Shown here piece after piece: positions 12,290-23,910 of a stretch of 64,000 bases of DNA; position 1 is the first letter of the stretch, and each line of letters opens with the position of its first letter. The stretch lies in assembly GCA_026826555.1 (NCBI GenBank), contig JAKSZT010053887.1, forward strand, positions 62,171,374 through 62,235,373, given 5' to 3'. The position numbers were made by a program, and so were the translations under genes. The stretch comes from Tolypeutes matacus (lineage: Eukaryota > Chordata > Mammalia > Cingulata > Chlamyphoridae). The notes under the pieces were generated by a model, which saw only the letters and a program-made list of their open reading frames with translations, was not told the DNA's origin and ran no database searches.

Positions 12290-12785
12290 CATGCCCTTTG
12301 GCACTGTGATCCCACTCTTGAGAATTCATATAGAAATATATTCCAAAGGAATATGACTGTGTTAGGTACCTTCTCAAATGTAATATCCTGCAGGTTCATA
12401 ATGAACTGATGAGATCATGAAAAATTATGCTCATTAAAAAATATTGTCATTAAAAAGAAAACTAAAGATCATATACATATTAAGCAAAATATTTGTAACA
12501 ACTTAAAAGTTCACCAATATGGAATAATTAAGTAAGTTAACTGTATCACCTCAATGCAGTCAATACAAATTGTAATTATGATAATTATAAAGCAACATGG
12601 AAAGCTGTTATTTCAAAATGGATCACAATTTTTTCTGTGTTTTAGATGCAACTATAAAAGCCATATATTCTTACAGGCAAAGCTTGAAAAGACTAAAAAA
12701 ATAAGTTGCTATATTATGGTAGTGGTGTTATGTCTTTTAAAGTTTTTATTTTTGTTTTTATAATATTGCTTGTGCCATTAAAATT
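12290..12785 (+). mobile_element. old L1 3' portion (L1ME-like)
   Basis: 'gatcccactcttgagaattc' with 'tccaaaggaat', then 'aacaacttaaaagttcacca' and 'ttatggtagtggtgttatg', follows the order of the ORF2 end and 3' UTR of an old plus-strand L1. Divergence is high and the boundaries are approximate. Confidence 0.55.
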
Positions 12786-13875
12786 TTAAAAATAGTTCTG
12801 AGATTTCTAATAGGTAGTGAAAAGGGGGAATAAAACAATGAATTATATATTTTTCATTGACTATTAAAAGGAAAATATTTATTTTTCAGTAGGGACAGAT
12901 TTCTGCTGGCATTAAATCTCACAGAAATTTGCCACACGAGTTTTGAATATAAAAGTCATTGGGTAAAACAAAAGTCTTCAACAGAAGTTTTTCCATAAAA
13001 TGCCAACATTTTCTTCATCAATCTATGACTTAACATAGTCTTAATGTTGACCTTTTAATATTAGCCTGTATTAAAAAGTAAGACCTGATCTAACAACTTA
13101 TCATGGCAAAATTACTTCAACGGAAAATTAAGTTAACATGGCCCAGTAAATTTGCCTTTGTCTGTTTTTACCTGAAATAAATATAGACTTTTAAAAACGA
13201 AAATAATACTTAGATTGCATAGCCTTGAACAGGCCATTGGAAAACAACTTATGTTTTTGGATCAAATAAATGCTTTCTATTGCTTTCCAGTTCACCACAG
13301 TCTTTCCCATAACCTATTCTCTTACGTTGAGCAAACTCTCTCTTTAATATTGACTATCTCCGAAAACGTCTGCCTTTCTTCTACCTGGGCTGGAAAACTT
13401 GGCTTCATATCCTTAAAGAGTCACAGAACTTTCTCAAGGAAGGCCTGGATGGCATGGAGAGAAAGACAGGCAAGAGCAGCACACCGTCATAATTATGTCT
13501 TTTTCAGTAGGTGCAAAACTGCTTAATCAGTATTATATACTGGCTAGCTCTCAATTTAAGATCTGTTTGAACAGAGAGGTTTTTTTCTGCCATTAAAAAT
13601 ATTTGAAAATCTTTTCACTAGACTGTTAGCTCAGGTTCTGGGGGAGATGAATACAACACTTTTTTTTTTCAAGCATATCAGTGAGATAATAGAGAAAACT
13701 GTCGATAAAAATAGTTTTGATTCTGAGAAGTTAAGATAATGAATATCATGTGCTCAGGAGCCCTTACCATATATGGTATTTATCTTAAACTTAACAATTA
13801 TACACATCATTAACAAGTGCCAAACTAATTTTTTGTAAGTTTTCTTTGTTTGGAAATGTAAACTCTGATTATGTA
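12786..13875. other. unique sequence, nothing firmly recognised
   Basis: AT-rich DNA with no clear repeat and no exon with supporting splice sites. A 103-codon plus-strand opening at 13215-13526 looks like a chance ORF. Confidence 0.45.
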
Positions 13876-13886
13876 TGTGTTTTAGA

Positions 13887-13922
<36 letters not shown>

Positions 13923-14014
13923 GGGAGGTCCCGGGGATCGAACCCGGGTCCCTCCATATGGGAGATGGACGCCCAACCAGTTGAGCCACATCCGACCCCT
14001 GTGTTTTAGATCTT
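13876..14014 (-). mobile_element. tRNA-derived DAS-like SINE with target duplication
   Basis: The SINE occupies 13891-13999, minus strand. Its A tail appears as about 28 T at 13891-13918, and the head reads 'ggggtcggatgtggctcaac' on the minus strand with B box 'GGGTTCGATCCCCGGG'. A 15-bp duplication, TGTGTTTTAGATCTT, flanks it at 13876-13890 and 14000-14014. It is the same short subtype as the copy at 55862. The perfect duplication and long tail indicate a young insertion. Confidence 0.93.
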
Positions 14015-14334
14015 GGGGTGGCCTATTGTAGTGTCATGGTCTTCTACTTATAACTTAAAAGCATGGAAGGGAACTCTGGCAATTGGTACAAAATTGGCCC
14101 TTATCTCCAGAAAACTCATAATTAAACTGATCAGATATGGTATACAGGTTTGTAGGAGTTAAGAAATTAAAGGCAATAAGAAGTTTTGTTGGTTAAACTG
14201 ATTACTATATAAAAATGACATAAAAAGGATTTAAAATCACTTTCTTTTGCTAAATAAGAATTGCAGTAGCACACAAAATGGCTAAAGACACTTTAGAAAT
14301 ATGTTTCATATTTGGGGGACTAGAATATCACCAA

Positions 14335-15230
14335 GGTGATAAATGAAAATAGCCTTAAAATCTCCTATTCAGAGTTATCAAAATTAATAGACAAGTAAGA
14401 AATGAGGAAAATAACATTCACACATAAAGAGGAAAAGGTAGAAATCATTAATATAAAAAATATTAATATCTATCATTAAGGAAAACATGAACCTTTCTGA
14501 ACAGAAATTCAGGCTAATGAAATGGAAAAAAAAAAGAGAAAAAGAAACCAGAAATATAAAGGTTTAATAAGTATGCTATGTTGTTAAACTTCATTAGTAA
14601 TCAAAGAAATAAAAATTAAGATGAAATTAATACTGGGTTTTTTCTGTAGAACACAATGTTGCAGAAGGGATGTACTCATATCACAAGTAAGAGCAGAAAC
14701 TGGGACAGCATTTTTGGGAGTCAAGTAGCTACAGATATCAGAATACTCTTCTCCCTCCAGAAATTCTACTTTCACGAATATATCCTAAGGATATAATCAC
14801 AAGTATGCATAATGATTTTAATTCCAGAGGAGGAAAAATAAACTATTTAAATATCAAACAGTAGGAGACTGTTTAAGTAAATTAAGATATATCCAAACCA
14901 AGAAATATGGTGCTCCAGAAAAAAAATTTTTTAACCTCTGTAAATGTCATGACATATTGTTCATGTACACTTATATACACACCTGTATGCACACACACAC
15001 ACACATATACATAATGGTAATCCCATATGTATCTACTTATCTATCAATATATGTTCTCAGAAAAAATGCAAGAATATATTCAAATACACTAACAGTGATT
15101 ATCTTTGGGTAAAGTGATTATGGATGTTTTGTGTGTGACTCTACATTTACCTATTTCCCAACTTCTGTGCAATGAGCATATTTTCAAAAAACAGCACAAT
15201 AAATATAAAATGATTTTAAAAGTTGGGGCT
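14335..15230 (+). mobile_element. old L1 3' end (L1ME-like)
   Basis: 'taatcaaagaaataaaaatt' (conserved ORF2 stretch), 'tctccctccagaaattctac', 'atcctaaggatataatcac' and the 3' 'cccaacttctgtgcaatgag' block appear in the expected plus-strand order. A (CA)n run at 14989-15006 lies inside. Reading frames are lost. Confidence 0.65.
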
Positions 15231-15274
15231 AAAATATTCCTACTACCCTACTACCTCCCTTTCTTTTTTATATA

Positions 15275-15729
15275 TGTGGTGGTTTGAAGCTCTATGTACC
15301 CCAGAAAGACATGTTCTTAAACTTATTCCATTCCTGTAGGTATGAACCCATTGTAAGTGAACCTTTTGATGAGGCTATTTCAGTTAAGGTGTGGCACAGG
15401 CTGGGTCTTAATTTTACTACCAGAGTCCTTTATAAGCAGAAACTCAGACAGAGAGAGAAAGCCATGGGAAACAAGAAGCTGAAGGTCAATGGAACCTGAA
15501 AGAGAAGGGAGAGGCCAAGAGAGATGGCCATGTGGCAAAGTCAAGAACCAAGGATCATTGGCAGCTGGTTCCAGGACACAAGTCTTTGGGAAGAAAGCAT
15601 GACCTTGATGATGCCTTAATTTGGACTTTCTCCCAACCCCAAAACCATGAGCTAAGAAGTTCCCATTGTTTAGCTAACTCATTGCATGGTAATTGGGTAA
15701 TTGCTTGAGAAACCCAGTAAACTAAAACA
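15275..15729 (+). mobile_element. solo LTR, MaLR-like lineage 'A'
   Basis: Starts TGTGGTGGTTTGAAGC, ends 'agtaaactaaaaca', about 455 bp. It carries the lineage landmarks 'taccccagaaagacatgttc', 'ttaaggtgtggcac', 'cagagagagaaagccatggg', 'gaagaaagcatgaccttgat' and 'ttcccattgtttagc'. The target duplication is not clear. Confidence 0.8.
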
Positions 15730-16124
15730 CATGCACTCAGCAATTGTGCACAGTTATATCATTTTTAATACAAAATTTGTGTTCACTTGATTTTTAAAAT
15801 ATGTAGTGCTTTTTGTAGTTGTTGTTGAATGATCTTTAAGTTTAAGTTGTTTCTTAAAGGACTTAAAACTTTTCAATGATATTATAGCCAGGTATGGAAG
15901 ATACTGGCCTTCTGTTCAGTCCATTACCATGGCTAAGGCTCTATCATCCAATCAGCTGGATGCTTCATACATGAAAAATAGCAATGCACATGAATATTTC
16001 TGAACTATTAGGGATTTTTCATATTCAAATGATAAAGACAGCATTCTGGAAAAGCATCGGTAGAAAGTATGCAAGAGACCCTGAAAACTCAACCTGTGAT
16101 TATATACTGAAGATCTGATGGAAG
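15730..16124. other. unique sequence between two LTRs
   Basis: Nothing recognised. Confidence 0.45.
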
Positions 16125-16605
16125 GAGAGTTTCTCAGTTTGCCAGGCTGCTATGACAAATACCACATAAAGGGCTGGTATTTGATGGGAATTTATTTATT
16201 GTCCCACAGTTTTGAGGGTAGGAGAAGCCAAAACCAAGGCATCAGCAAGAAGATGCTTTTTCCTCAAAGTCTGTAATATTCTGGTGCTAGTTGCCAGTGA
16301 TTCTTGGGTTTGTATCCTTGCTTTGTATTGCATGGTGATTTCCTCTTCTTTCTTTTCTGGATTCCCTTGACTTTTGGTTTCCAGCTCTTCTCGTGGCTTT
16401 ATCTCACTATGTCTGAATTTCTTCTGCTTCTAAAGGACTCCAGTAAGACAGATTATAACCCAACGTCATTCAGTTGGGGAACACCATCACTAAAAATAGC
16501 ATCTCCAAGAGATCCTTTTAAAAATCAGTTCATACCCACAGGAATAAGGCTTAAAATTAAGAACATGTCTTAATTGGGGTACAAAATTCAATCTACCACA
16601 GAAAG
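16125..16605 (-). mobile_element. solo LTR, MaLR-like lineage 'A', target duplication with one mismatch
   Basis: LTR 16130-16600 on the minus strand starts 'tgtggtagattgaattttgt' and ends '...gcaaactgagaaa', so the terminal CA has decayed. GAGAG (16125-16129) and GAAAG (16601-16605) flank it. It shares 'aagacatgttcttaa' and 'cactggcaactagcacc' blocks with the other lineage A copies and is one of the more diverged ones. Confidence 0.8.
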
Positions 16606-17356
16606 GATGCTATGCTTTATGAAATGTTTGTCTCTAACTTCATGGTCCTTGGTTTTGTCACCTGAACAGTTGGGAAAAAGAAAGTAAATATAAGGCTATT
16701 ATGACAATCAGATTATATATTTAAGGTGTTTTGCACAATTAGCATAGAGTAAGCACCATAAAACATAGTTATTAGCAAAATATTAGCAATTATTATCATA
16801 TCCTTGAGAATTCAAACCAGGGTTCAAAGAAGGCTCTCTAATGCTTTCTTGTCTAATTTGTATTGAATGGATTGTTTTAATATAGATGGAGTTATAAATT
16901 AATAGTGATGATGCCACATTTCCTGATCTACTATACAGGAAGCTCAAAAACAATCTTGCCTTCACTCTCACAGCATTACTTCATGCTATACTGCTGTACT
17001 TATGTATAGTTTGAAAATGTTTAAAAATTGTCTGAATAATCCAACCAAAGGATAGACTCCATTACTAACGCCTGTTCACTGGTCAGTTACATACTGACCT
17101 TAATAAATAAAAGATATATAAATGCATTTCCAATTCTATTGTTTCTATTTTTCTTGAAAGCGTAAATAAAAAGCAAGGTGCATGTGTGGTGGCCTCATGT
17201 ACTCAGAAAAAATATAAATGAAAATATAGCTATTGTTATCAACTGAAAACCACAGTTCATAAGTAAAAAAAAATTGAAAGTCATTGGCTTTGAAGATGGT
17301 TCTAAAAACCAGGTCAATACTTAGGATTTTAAATTGCAGTTTTATAAGATACTCAC
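16606..17356. other. unique sequence, intron-like
   Basis: No repeat recognised. It lies immediately downstream (minus strand) of the candidate exon at 17357-17591. Confidence 0.45.
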
Positions 17357-17591
17357 TGCATGATAGATTTCAGGCTGTTTCATGTGTCCAATGTCATTGA
17401 AGGTTGCAAATAAATTTGGCCTTTCAAAAGCAAGATGAATGACAAAAATTTTCTCTGACATATAGCAAGTCTTCCAGGTTAGGCCTGACAAAAGTTCAAT
17501 GATATCATCAAGGCTATCAATCCATCTGTAACGACATATAGCAGTCTCTTCAAAAATTAAATACGATATTTGCAAAAGCAGTATTCCATTT
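17357..17591 (-). CDS. candidate internal coding exon of an unrecognised gene
   Basis: A 235-bp block on the minus strand is open across 78 full codons plus one leading base. The acceptor is a long pyrimidine tract ending 'cttttgtccttcctgcag' just upstream of 17591. The donor is 'GCA|GTGAGTATC' at 17357/17356. The exon starts by completing a codon (phase 2) and ends in phase 0; the other two frames contain stops. The translated block is well mixed in composition. It begins NGILLLQISYLIFEE, continues with CRYRWIDSLDDIIELLSG and later ERPNLFATFNDIGHM. It has aromatic residues and two cysteines and no simple-sequence bias. I do not recognise the family. It does not look like any transposon seen in the window. 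It could be a decayed exon, but I see no frame break. Confidence 0.55.
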
Positions 17592-17679
17592 CTGCAGGAA
17601 GGACAAAAGATACAACAGAAGTGCAAAAATGTAAAAGGTCTATTAAATAAGCTATGAAAATAAACGGTTTAATTCCTAC

Positions 17680-17707
17680 CTTTCAACAAAATTGTGGATA
17701 GGGGCTC
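17680..17707 (-). CDS. possible 28-bp linking exon, weak
   Basis: A donor 'GAAAG|GTAGGA' at 17680/17679 would give an 88-bp intron before the exon at 17357-17591. Read as GA GCC CCT ... GAA AG it begins in phase 1 and ends in phase 2. That is what is needed to join the 46309-46428 candidate (ends phase 1) to the 17357-17591 exon (starts phase 2). The acceptor 'aaaaataag' has a poor pyrimidine tract, and a stop lies just upstream in this frame. The call depends on phase matching and is speculative. Confidence 0.2.
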
Positions 17708-18600
17708 CTTATTTTTGATCATATGCTTAATACATGCTTTTATTCTAAAATCCTGTGACTCATTGAGTCTTTGGTTATAATTTAAATGATAATTTATACT
17801 GCTTTCAGGATTAAATAAAATGAACAGAGGTGGTCACAGAGTAAAGAAGTATTTTGTCTCACCTCACATCTTTCTCCAAACCAAATGTATTTTGTCCAAT
17901 TTAGCACGTGCACTTTTACTTTCTTTTGAAAAAGATTGTTTGCTCTGTGAAAATTAATCAAAAATGTATATATATACCTAATGTATCATAGTCATTTTCA
18001 AATCAGTAGGCTTCATGAAGTGATGGCCTATGCTTCTTAATGCAATTAACTTTTACAGCAAATCAGTTAATTTCTCTTTAGGTCCCAGGTTCAATATAGG
18101 TTAAGGTAAGATATGACACTAATTAACATCTCTAGAAAACCCATATGTGCCCTCAAATAATTGGGAAACACACTTAAAATTCTGGGTCTTTATGGACTTA
18201 TTATTAAGACTACAAAGTTAATACTTAAACTATACTAAAGATACATGTATTCAGAAGAATTTATATAATGACAATGGAATAAATTCTATGCATGGATTTT
18301 ATTCTGGGATTTTCCTTCAGATTATGTATATGTGGCTCCTTTTCAAGACTTGAGCAACTTGTTCTCTTTCTAGTCACTTGGGAAAAGAGAAACTCAAAAC
18401 AAAAATCTTGACCTTCAAGAACTTCTGAGGCCCAAATGATTCCCCTTCTTAAACTAGTCATTATGGTAGTAGAGAGAGAGAAAGGAGGAATGTGGAAATG
18501 TGTTAGACTATCAGCCAAATTATCAAGAGAAATCATTTATTAAGGACCAAAATCTATATTCCTCACATGGCCACGATACAAAATGGAAGAAATAATTACA
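17708..18600. other. unique sequence, nothing recognised
   Basis: AT-rich with no recognisable repeat. The GA-rich patch near 18472-18488 is short. Confidence 0.45.
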
Positions 18601-18604
18601 GCCT

Positions 18605-18790
18605 TAAGATAACAGAATATTGGACTTCAGGCTCTGAAGACCCAAATTTAGCAACTAGTTCTACCACTTATGTGAGATGCTGTGCAATTTACTTCTCATT
18701 TGTGAGCCTCTTATTTGTTGTAAAAAGAATATAACACTTCAAAGAAATATCGAAAAGTATAAATATAGTAATACCTAAGAAAATACCTTG
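18605..18790 (+). mobile_element. MIR fragment
   Basis: 'ttggacttcaggctctgaag', 'agttctaccacttatgtgag' and 'tgagcctcttatttg' follow the order of a plus-strand MIR head and core with strong decay. Confidence 0.5.
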
Positions 18791-19333
18791 TAAACCTTAA
18801 AACCTAACACAAATGCACTCCTAGGTACTAAATTCATATTTCTGCTGACTTTTTCAAAAAGACTCAGTATAAATTTACCTAATAAAGCAAACTAGAAAAA
18901 TGTTATATTTTTCTAGGTTACATTAAATTATGGAAACTTTAAATAAGTGAAAACACCAGAGGCATTGAATAAAAGCCTATTATAGAGCATCCTCCTAGTG
19001 TAGCCTTTATTTCTAGAAAGATATTTACTTTTAAGAATTTTTCTAAAGGTTAAGAAAATCTAAAACTAAAGTTAGGCTGACTTGAAGCAAGTGTAATAGC
19101 TCACAAAACTTGTAATAAATCAGTGAAAAATAAAACTCCAAAATCATTTACCTTCTTCTTAAAGTTCTCATCTGTTAATAATTATGATAGATTTAAAATA
19201 TTTTGAGGTGTTTATAAAGCTATATTTAAATAAAATTTTCAATCACAATAATCACATACTGTATGTGATGGTTTGAAGTAATTTTGTGAATCCCAAAAAA
19301 TCATGTTCTTAAAACTAATCCATCCCCTATATT

Positions 19334-22300
19334 TTTTATGTAATTTTTCTGTAATCTAAAACTTTTTTTTCATTTTAAAAATAATTTATTGAACTATATC
19401 ATTCATACACGAACATACATAAACAGTAAGTGAAGAGTAAAAGTTGTGAACTTATGAAACAAACATGCATAACACCATACAGGGCTCCCATACATCACCC
19501 CACCACAAATACCTTGCATTATTGTGAGACATTTGTAACAAATTATGAAAAAGCATCATCAAAGTATTAGGACTAACTATAGTCCGTATCTTACATTTGG
19601 TGTATTTCCCCCCCCAACCCACCCTATTATTTTTTTGTTCATATACCACACAATTTATCTAAAGTACACAATCAATGGCATTTGGTATAATCACCAAGTT
19701 GCATATTCATCATTTCAATCAATATTAGAGCCTTTTCATTACTCAAAAAAAAAACAAGAAAAAGAAAAAGAAAAACAACAAAAAACAAACTACTATCATA
19801 AGCATATGTTAGCATTACTAATTTCAAGTCCTGTGATGTACTTTCACCATTTCTAAACATTTACAAACAACTTTTATCAATTCTGCACAAATTAAATCTC
19901 AGCTTTCCATTCTCTAACCACATTCTTTTCTCTGGTGACATATTCTAGCGATTAACTCCATGAATTTGCTCATTATATTTAACTAATAATAGCTAAATCA
20001 TACAATATTTGTCCTTTTGTGCCTGGCTTGACTCAACATAATGTCCTCCAAGCTCATCCACATTTTCATATTCTTCACAACTTAACATCTTCTAATAGCT
20101 GACTAATAGTCCATCGTGTGCATATATCACATTTTGTTTATTCATTTGTCAGTTGATGGACACCTGGGCTGTTTCCATCGTTTGGCAATTATGAATAATG
20201 CTGTTATGAACATTGGTGTACAGATATCTGTTTGTGTCACTGCTCTCAGTTCTTCTGAGTATATACCTAGTAATGGTCCTTGGGAACTGCCAAACAGACT
20301 TCCACAATGGCTGTACCATTCTACATCCCCACCAGCAGTGAATAAGCATTCTTATCTCTCCACATTCTCTCCAACACTTGTAGTTTCCTGTTTCAATAAT
20401 AGTGGTCATCCCAGTGGGTGTGAAATGATATCTCATTGTAGCTTTGTATTTCCCTAATAGACAGCGATGTTGAACATTTTTTCATGTTTTTTTTTTCCAT
20501 TTGTATTTCTTCTTTAGAAAAACGTCTATCCAAGTCTTCTGCCCATTTTTTAATCCGGTCGTTTGTCTTTTTATTGTTGAGTTGTAGGATTTCATTATAT
20601 ATCATGGATATTAGACCCTTGTCTGTGTGTGATTTCCAAATATTTTCTCCCATTGAGTAAACTGCCATTTTACCCTCTTCACAAAGTCTTTTGTGGTGCC
20701 AAAGTGTTTAATTTTGAGGAGGTTCCATTTATCTATTTTTAATTTTGTTGCAGGTACTTTGGCTGTAAGGTTTAAGGGGCCCCACCTACTACAAGATTTT
20801 GTAGATGTTTCCCTATGTTATCTTTTAGGAGTTTTATGGTTCTGGTTTTTATGTTTAGGTCTTTGATTGATATTGAGTTGACTCTTGTATAGGGCGTGAG
20901 ATAGGGGTCCTCTTTCATTCTTTTGGTTATGGATATCCAGGTCTTCCAGCACCATTTGTTGAAGAGACAGTTCTGTCCTAGAAAAGTAGACTTGGTAGGC
21001 TTATCAAAAATCAGTTGACCATAGAGGTGAGGGTTTATTGATTCATTTTCACTGGTCAGTGTATCTGTCTTTATGCCAATACCATGCTGTTTTGACCACT
21101 GTAGCTTAATAATACATTTCAAGGTCAAGCAGTGTGAGTCCTCCAACTTCACTCTTCTATTTTAGGATGCTTTTTGACTATTCAGGATTCCTTTCCCTTT
21201 CAAATAAATTTGGTAATTGAAATTTATATTTTTGTAAAGTAGGCAATTGGAATTTTGATTGGTATTGCATTGAATCTATAAATCAGTTTGGGGAGAATTG
21301 ACATCTTCATGATGTTTAGTCTTCCAGTCCATGAACACAGAATGACCCTCCATTTGTTTAGGTCTTCTTTGATTTTTAAGGAAAATATTTTGTAATTTTC
21401 TGAATGCAGATTCTTTACATTCCTGGTTAAATTAATTCCTAGATATTTGAGTCTTTTTGTTGCTATTGTAAATGGAATTTTTTTCTTGATTTCCTCCTCA
21501 GCTTGCACATTACAGTGTATAGAAATGTTACAGATTTTTGCATGTTAATCTATCTTTCCACTTTGTTAAACTCACTTATTAGCTCTAGTAGCTTTGTTGT
21601 AGATATTTTGGCATTTTCTAATATAGGCTCCTGTTATCTGTGAATAGTGAGAGTTTTGCTTCCACTTTTCCAGTTTGGATGCCTTTTAATTTTTTCTTGC
21701 CTAATTGCTCTAGCTAGAACTTCTAGCACAATGTTGAATAACAGTGGTGTCAGTGGGCATCCTTGTCTTGTTCCTGATCTTAGAGGGAAAACTTTCAACC
21801 TCTCCCCATTGAGCATGATGTTAGCAGTAGGATTTTCATATATGTTCTTTATTATGTTGAGGAACTTTTCTTCTATACCTAACTTTTGAAGTGGTTTTAT
21901 CAAGAAAGGATGCTGGATTTTGTCAAATGACTTTTCTGCATCAATCTAGATTATCATGTGTTTTTTCCCTTTGATTTGCTAACGTGGTGTATTACATCAA
22001 TGGATTTTTTTTATGTTGAACCACCCTTGCATACCTGGAATAAAACCAATTTGATGTAATGTATAATTATTTTTATATGCTATGGAATTCAATTTGCAAG
22101 TATTTTGTTGAAGATTTTTTCATCTATGTTCATTAGAGAGTTTGATCTGTAATTTTCTTGTAGTATCTTAATCTGGCTTTGGTATTAGGGTCATGTTGGC
22201 TTCATAAAAGGTGTTGGGTAACTTTCCCTCCTTTTCAATTTTTTGAAAGAGTTTAAACAGGATTGGTATTAATTCTTCTCAAAATGTTCAGCAGAATTCA

Positions 22301-22414
22301 CCTGTAGTCCGGGACTTTTCTTTGTTGGAAGATTTTTGATGACTGACTCAATGTCTTTGCTTGTGATTGGTTTGTTGCGCTCCTGTATTTCTTGTAGAGT
22401 CAATGTACTTTTGT
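19334..22414 (-). mobile_element. L1 insertion, 5'-truncated, minus strand
   Basis: The T run at 19363-19370 marks the 3' tail. A 3' UTR follows to about 20030, then ORF2 in reverse complement to about 22412, where it ends abruptly ('gtcaatgtacttttg') next to LTR sequence. It is the longest and best preserved L1 in the window, about 3.0 kb. LTR-derived sequence of about 44 bp is repeated on both sides (19289-19332 and 22415-22458). Confidence 0.85.
20149..22360 (-). pseudogene. L1 ORF2 remnant (reverse transcriptase and C-terminal region)
   Basis: Openings at 21634-21903, 21224-21508, 20772-21152, 20393-20668 and 20149-20436 read as consecutive pieces of L1 ORF2 on the minus strand, separated by frameshifts and stops. 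The first carries the reverse transcriptase landmark [15 protein letters not shown]. The last carries the C-terminal cysteine/histidine block (CWRECGE..HCWWGC) and PLWKSVW. ORF2 in a working element encodes endonuclease and reverse transcriptase that copy L1 RNA at the target. The endonuclease part is missing here by 5' truncation, so the gene is dead. Confidence 0.88.
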
Positions 22415-22639
22415 CAATCCCAGGAAATCATGTTCTTAAAATTAATCCATCCCTTATATATTTTTTTTTGCCTTTTTAATGAGACTGTACTTTTCTGTGT
22501 GTGGGTTAATTTTTTTTTTCTTTTCATAGAAATGCTAGAGTATACTTTGGAGACAAATTAGATACTTATGTGCTTTAAATTTAGAAAATATTTGAATCAT
22601 AGTTATGTGAACAAAGGTTTAGAAATCAAAAAACTAATA

Positions 22640-23220
22640 TTAAAATACTCCTCCTAAAAAAAAAAAAAAAGAAGCTTTAGATGACATAAATGTTACATAA
22701 AAAATATAGGGGATTCCCATATGCCCTACCCCACCCCCTCTCCTACTTTCCCACATCAAAAATCTTTCATTAGTGTGGTACATTTGTTACTATTGAAACA
22801 CTGCTACTAACCATGGACTATAGTTTATATTATAGTTTACACTTTGTCCACACAATTTTATAGGTTATGACAAAATGTATAATGGCCTGTCATGCATGTC
22901 ACTGCAATGTCATGCAGGACAATTCCAATGTCCTGAAAATGTCCCCATGTTACACCCATTCTTCCCTCTCCCTCCCTTCAGAACCTCTGGTGGCCACTGC
23001 TTTTATATCGATGATAAAAAGTTCTTCCATTGCTAGAATAATATTAAGTCTATAATAGAATAAGTCTATTCTAGTCCATTGTTCATTCCCAATCTTGAGG
23101 ATTTGGGGTTGGTGATACCCACTCTGTTTCTAATTGAGAGGGGGCATCCCCTACAATTTTGGTGTAAATTTTCTATAATCTGAAACTTCTTTAAAAATTA
23201 AGTTAAAACAAACAAACAAA
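22640..23220. mobile_element. L1 3' UTR fragment(s), rearranged, nested in the same LTR
   Basis: 22670-23150 matches the minus-strand L1 tail at 59765-60050 ('acataaatgttacataaaaa', 'attcccatatgcc', 'atctttcattagtgtgg'). The right end (23155-23220) instead looks like a plus-strand tail: 'gtaaattttctataatctga' followed by 'aaaacaaacaaacaaac'. A similar stretch stands at 19324-19370. Opposite orientations within one insertion could reflect twin priming (5' inversion) or two nested insertions; I cannot separate these. Confidence 0.6.
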
Positions 23221-23684
23221 CAACTAATCCATTCTTATGGGTGTGAGTCCCATTGATTGCATGAGAATCAGTTAAGGGACCTTTGATTAGATCACTTTTG
23301 ATTAGATTGCTTTAGGGCCTTTGATTGGATTGCATCAGTGAGGCATGGCCCAAGTTAGGTCTCTGCCTTCTTCTAGAGACTTATATAAACTCAAAACTGA
23401 AAGCAGAAACACAAGGAGAAAGAAAGCCACCATTTTGATCCTGCCATGTGTCAGAGAGGACTCCAGAGATCAGCTGCCAGCTTGCTTTGCCATGTGGCAG
23501 GAGTCCAGGATCTGACCAGCAGCTGACCTTTGGTGAAAAAGCATTTCTGATGATGCCTTGATTTGGACATTTTCATAGCTTCGGAGCTGTAAGCTTTTAC
23601 CCTACTAAATCTTCATTATAAAAGCCAACCTATTTCTGTTTTTTTGCATTGGCAGCCTTAGCAGACTAAAAAGCACTGTAATAA

Positions 23685-23910
23685 CATGGTCAAGACTATG
23701 GGATTAAATCTGAATCTCAGATCCTTGACTTATGGAAATTAACTTATCTTTTCTGTTCTTCAGTTTTGTATTTGATAAATGAGGATAATAGCAGTAGTAA
23801 CGTCCCCATATGGCTACTGTGAGGATTAATAAGTTATTATATATAAAATGCATGGAACCTTTTCAGTCACATAGTGAGGACTCAATAAATCTTGCCTATT
23901 ATTATTTTGC
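23685..23910 (+). mobile_element. MIR
   Basis: 'gactatgggattaaatctga', 'ttacttatc...cttcagttttgta', 'gaggataatagcagtagtaa', 'ctgtgaggattaataagtta' and 'agtgaggactcaataaatct' give a nearly full-length plus-strand MIR. It sits directly beside the right target duplication of the split LTR. Confidence 0.85.

Larger units (their letters stand above)
19259..23680 (+). mobile_element. solo LTR split by nested L1 insertions
   Basis: The LTR starts at 19264 (TGTGATGGTTTGAAG) and ends at 23675 ('...actaaaaagca'). It is flanked by exact CTGTA at 19259-19263 and 23676-23680. Its left part runs to about 19323 ('aaaactaatccat') and its right part resumes at 23221 ('aactaatccattcttatggg'). The right part carries 'atgatgccttgatttggac' and a late 'cattataaaagccaacc' block. 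Everything between is inserted later. A partial repeat of the LTR, 22415-22458, appears a second time inside the insert. The LTR alone is about 520 bp. Confidence 0.85.
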
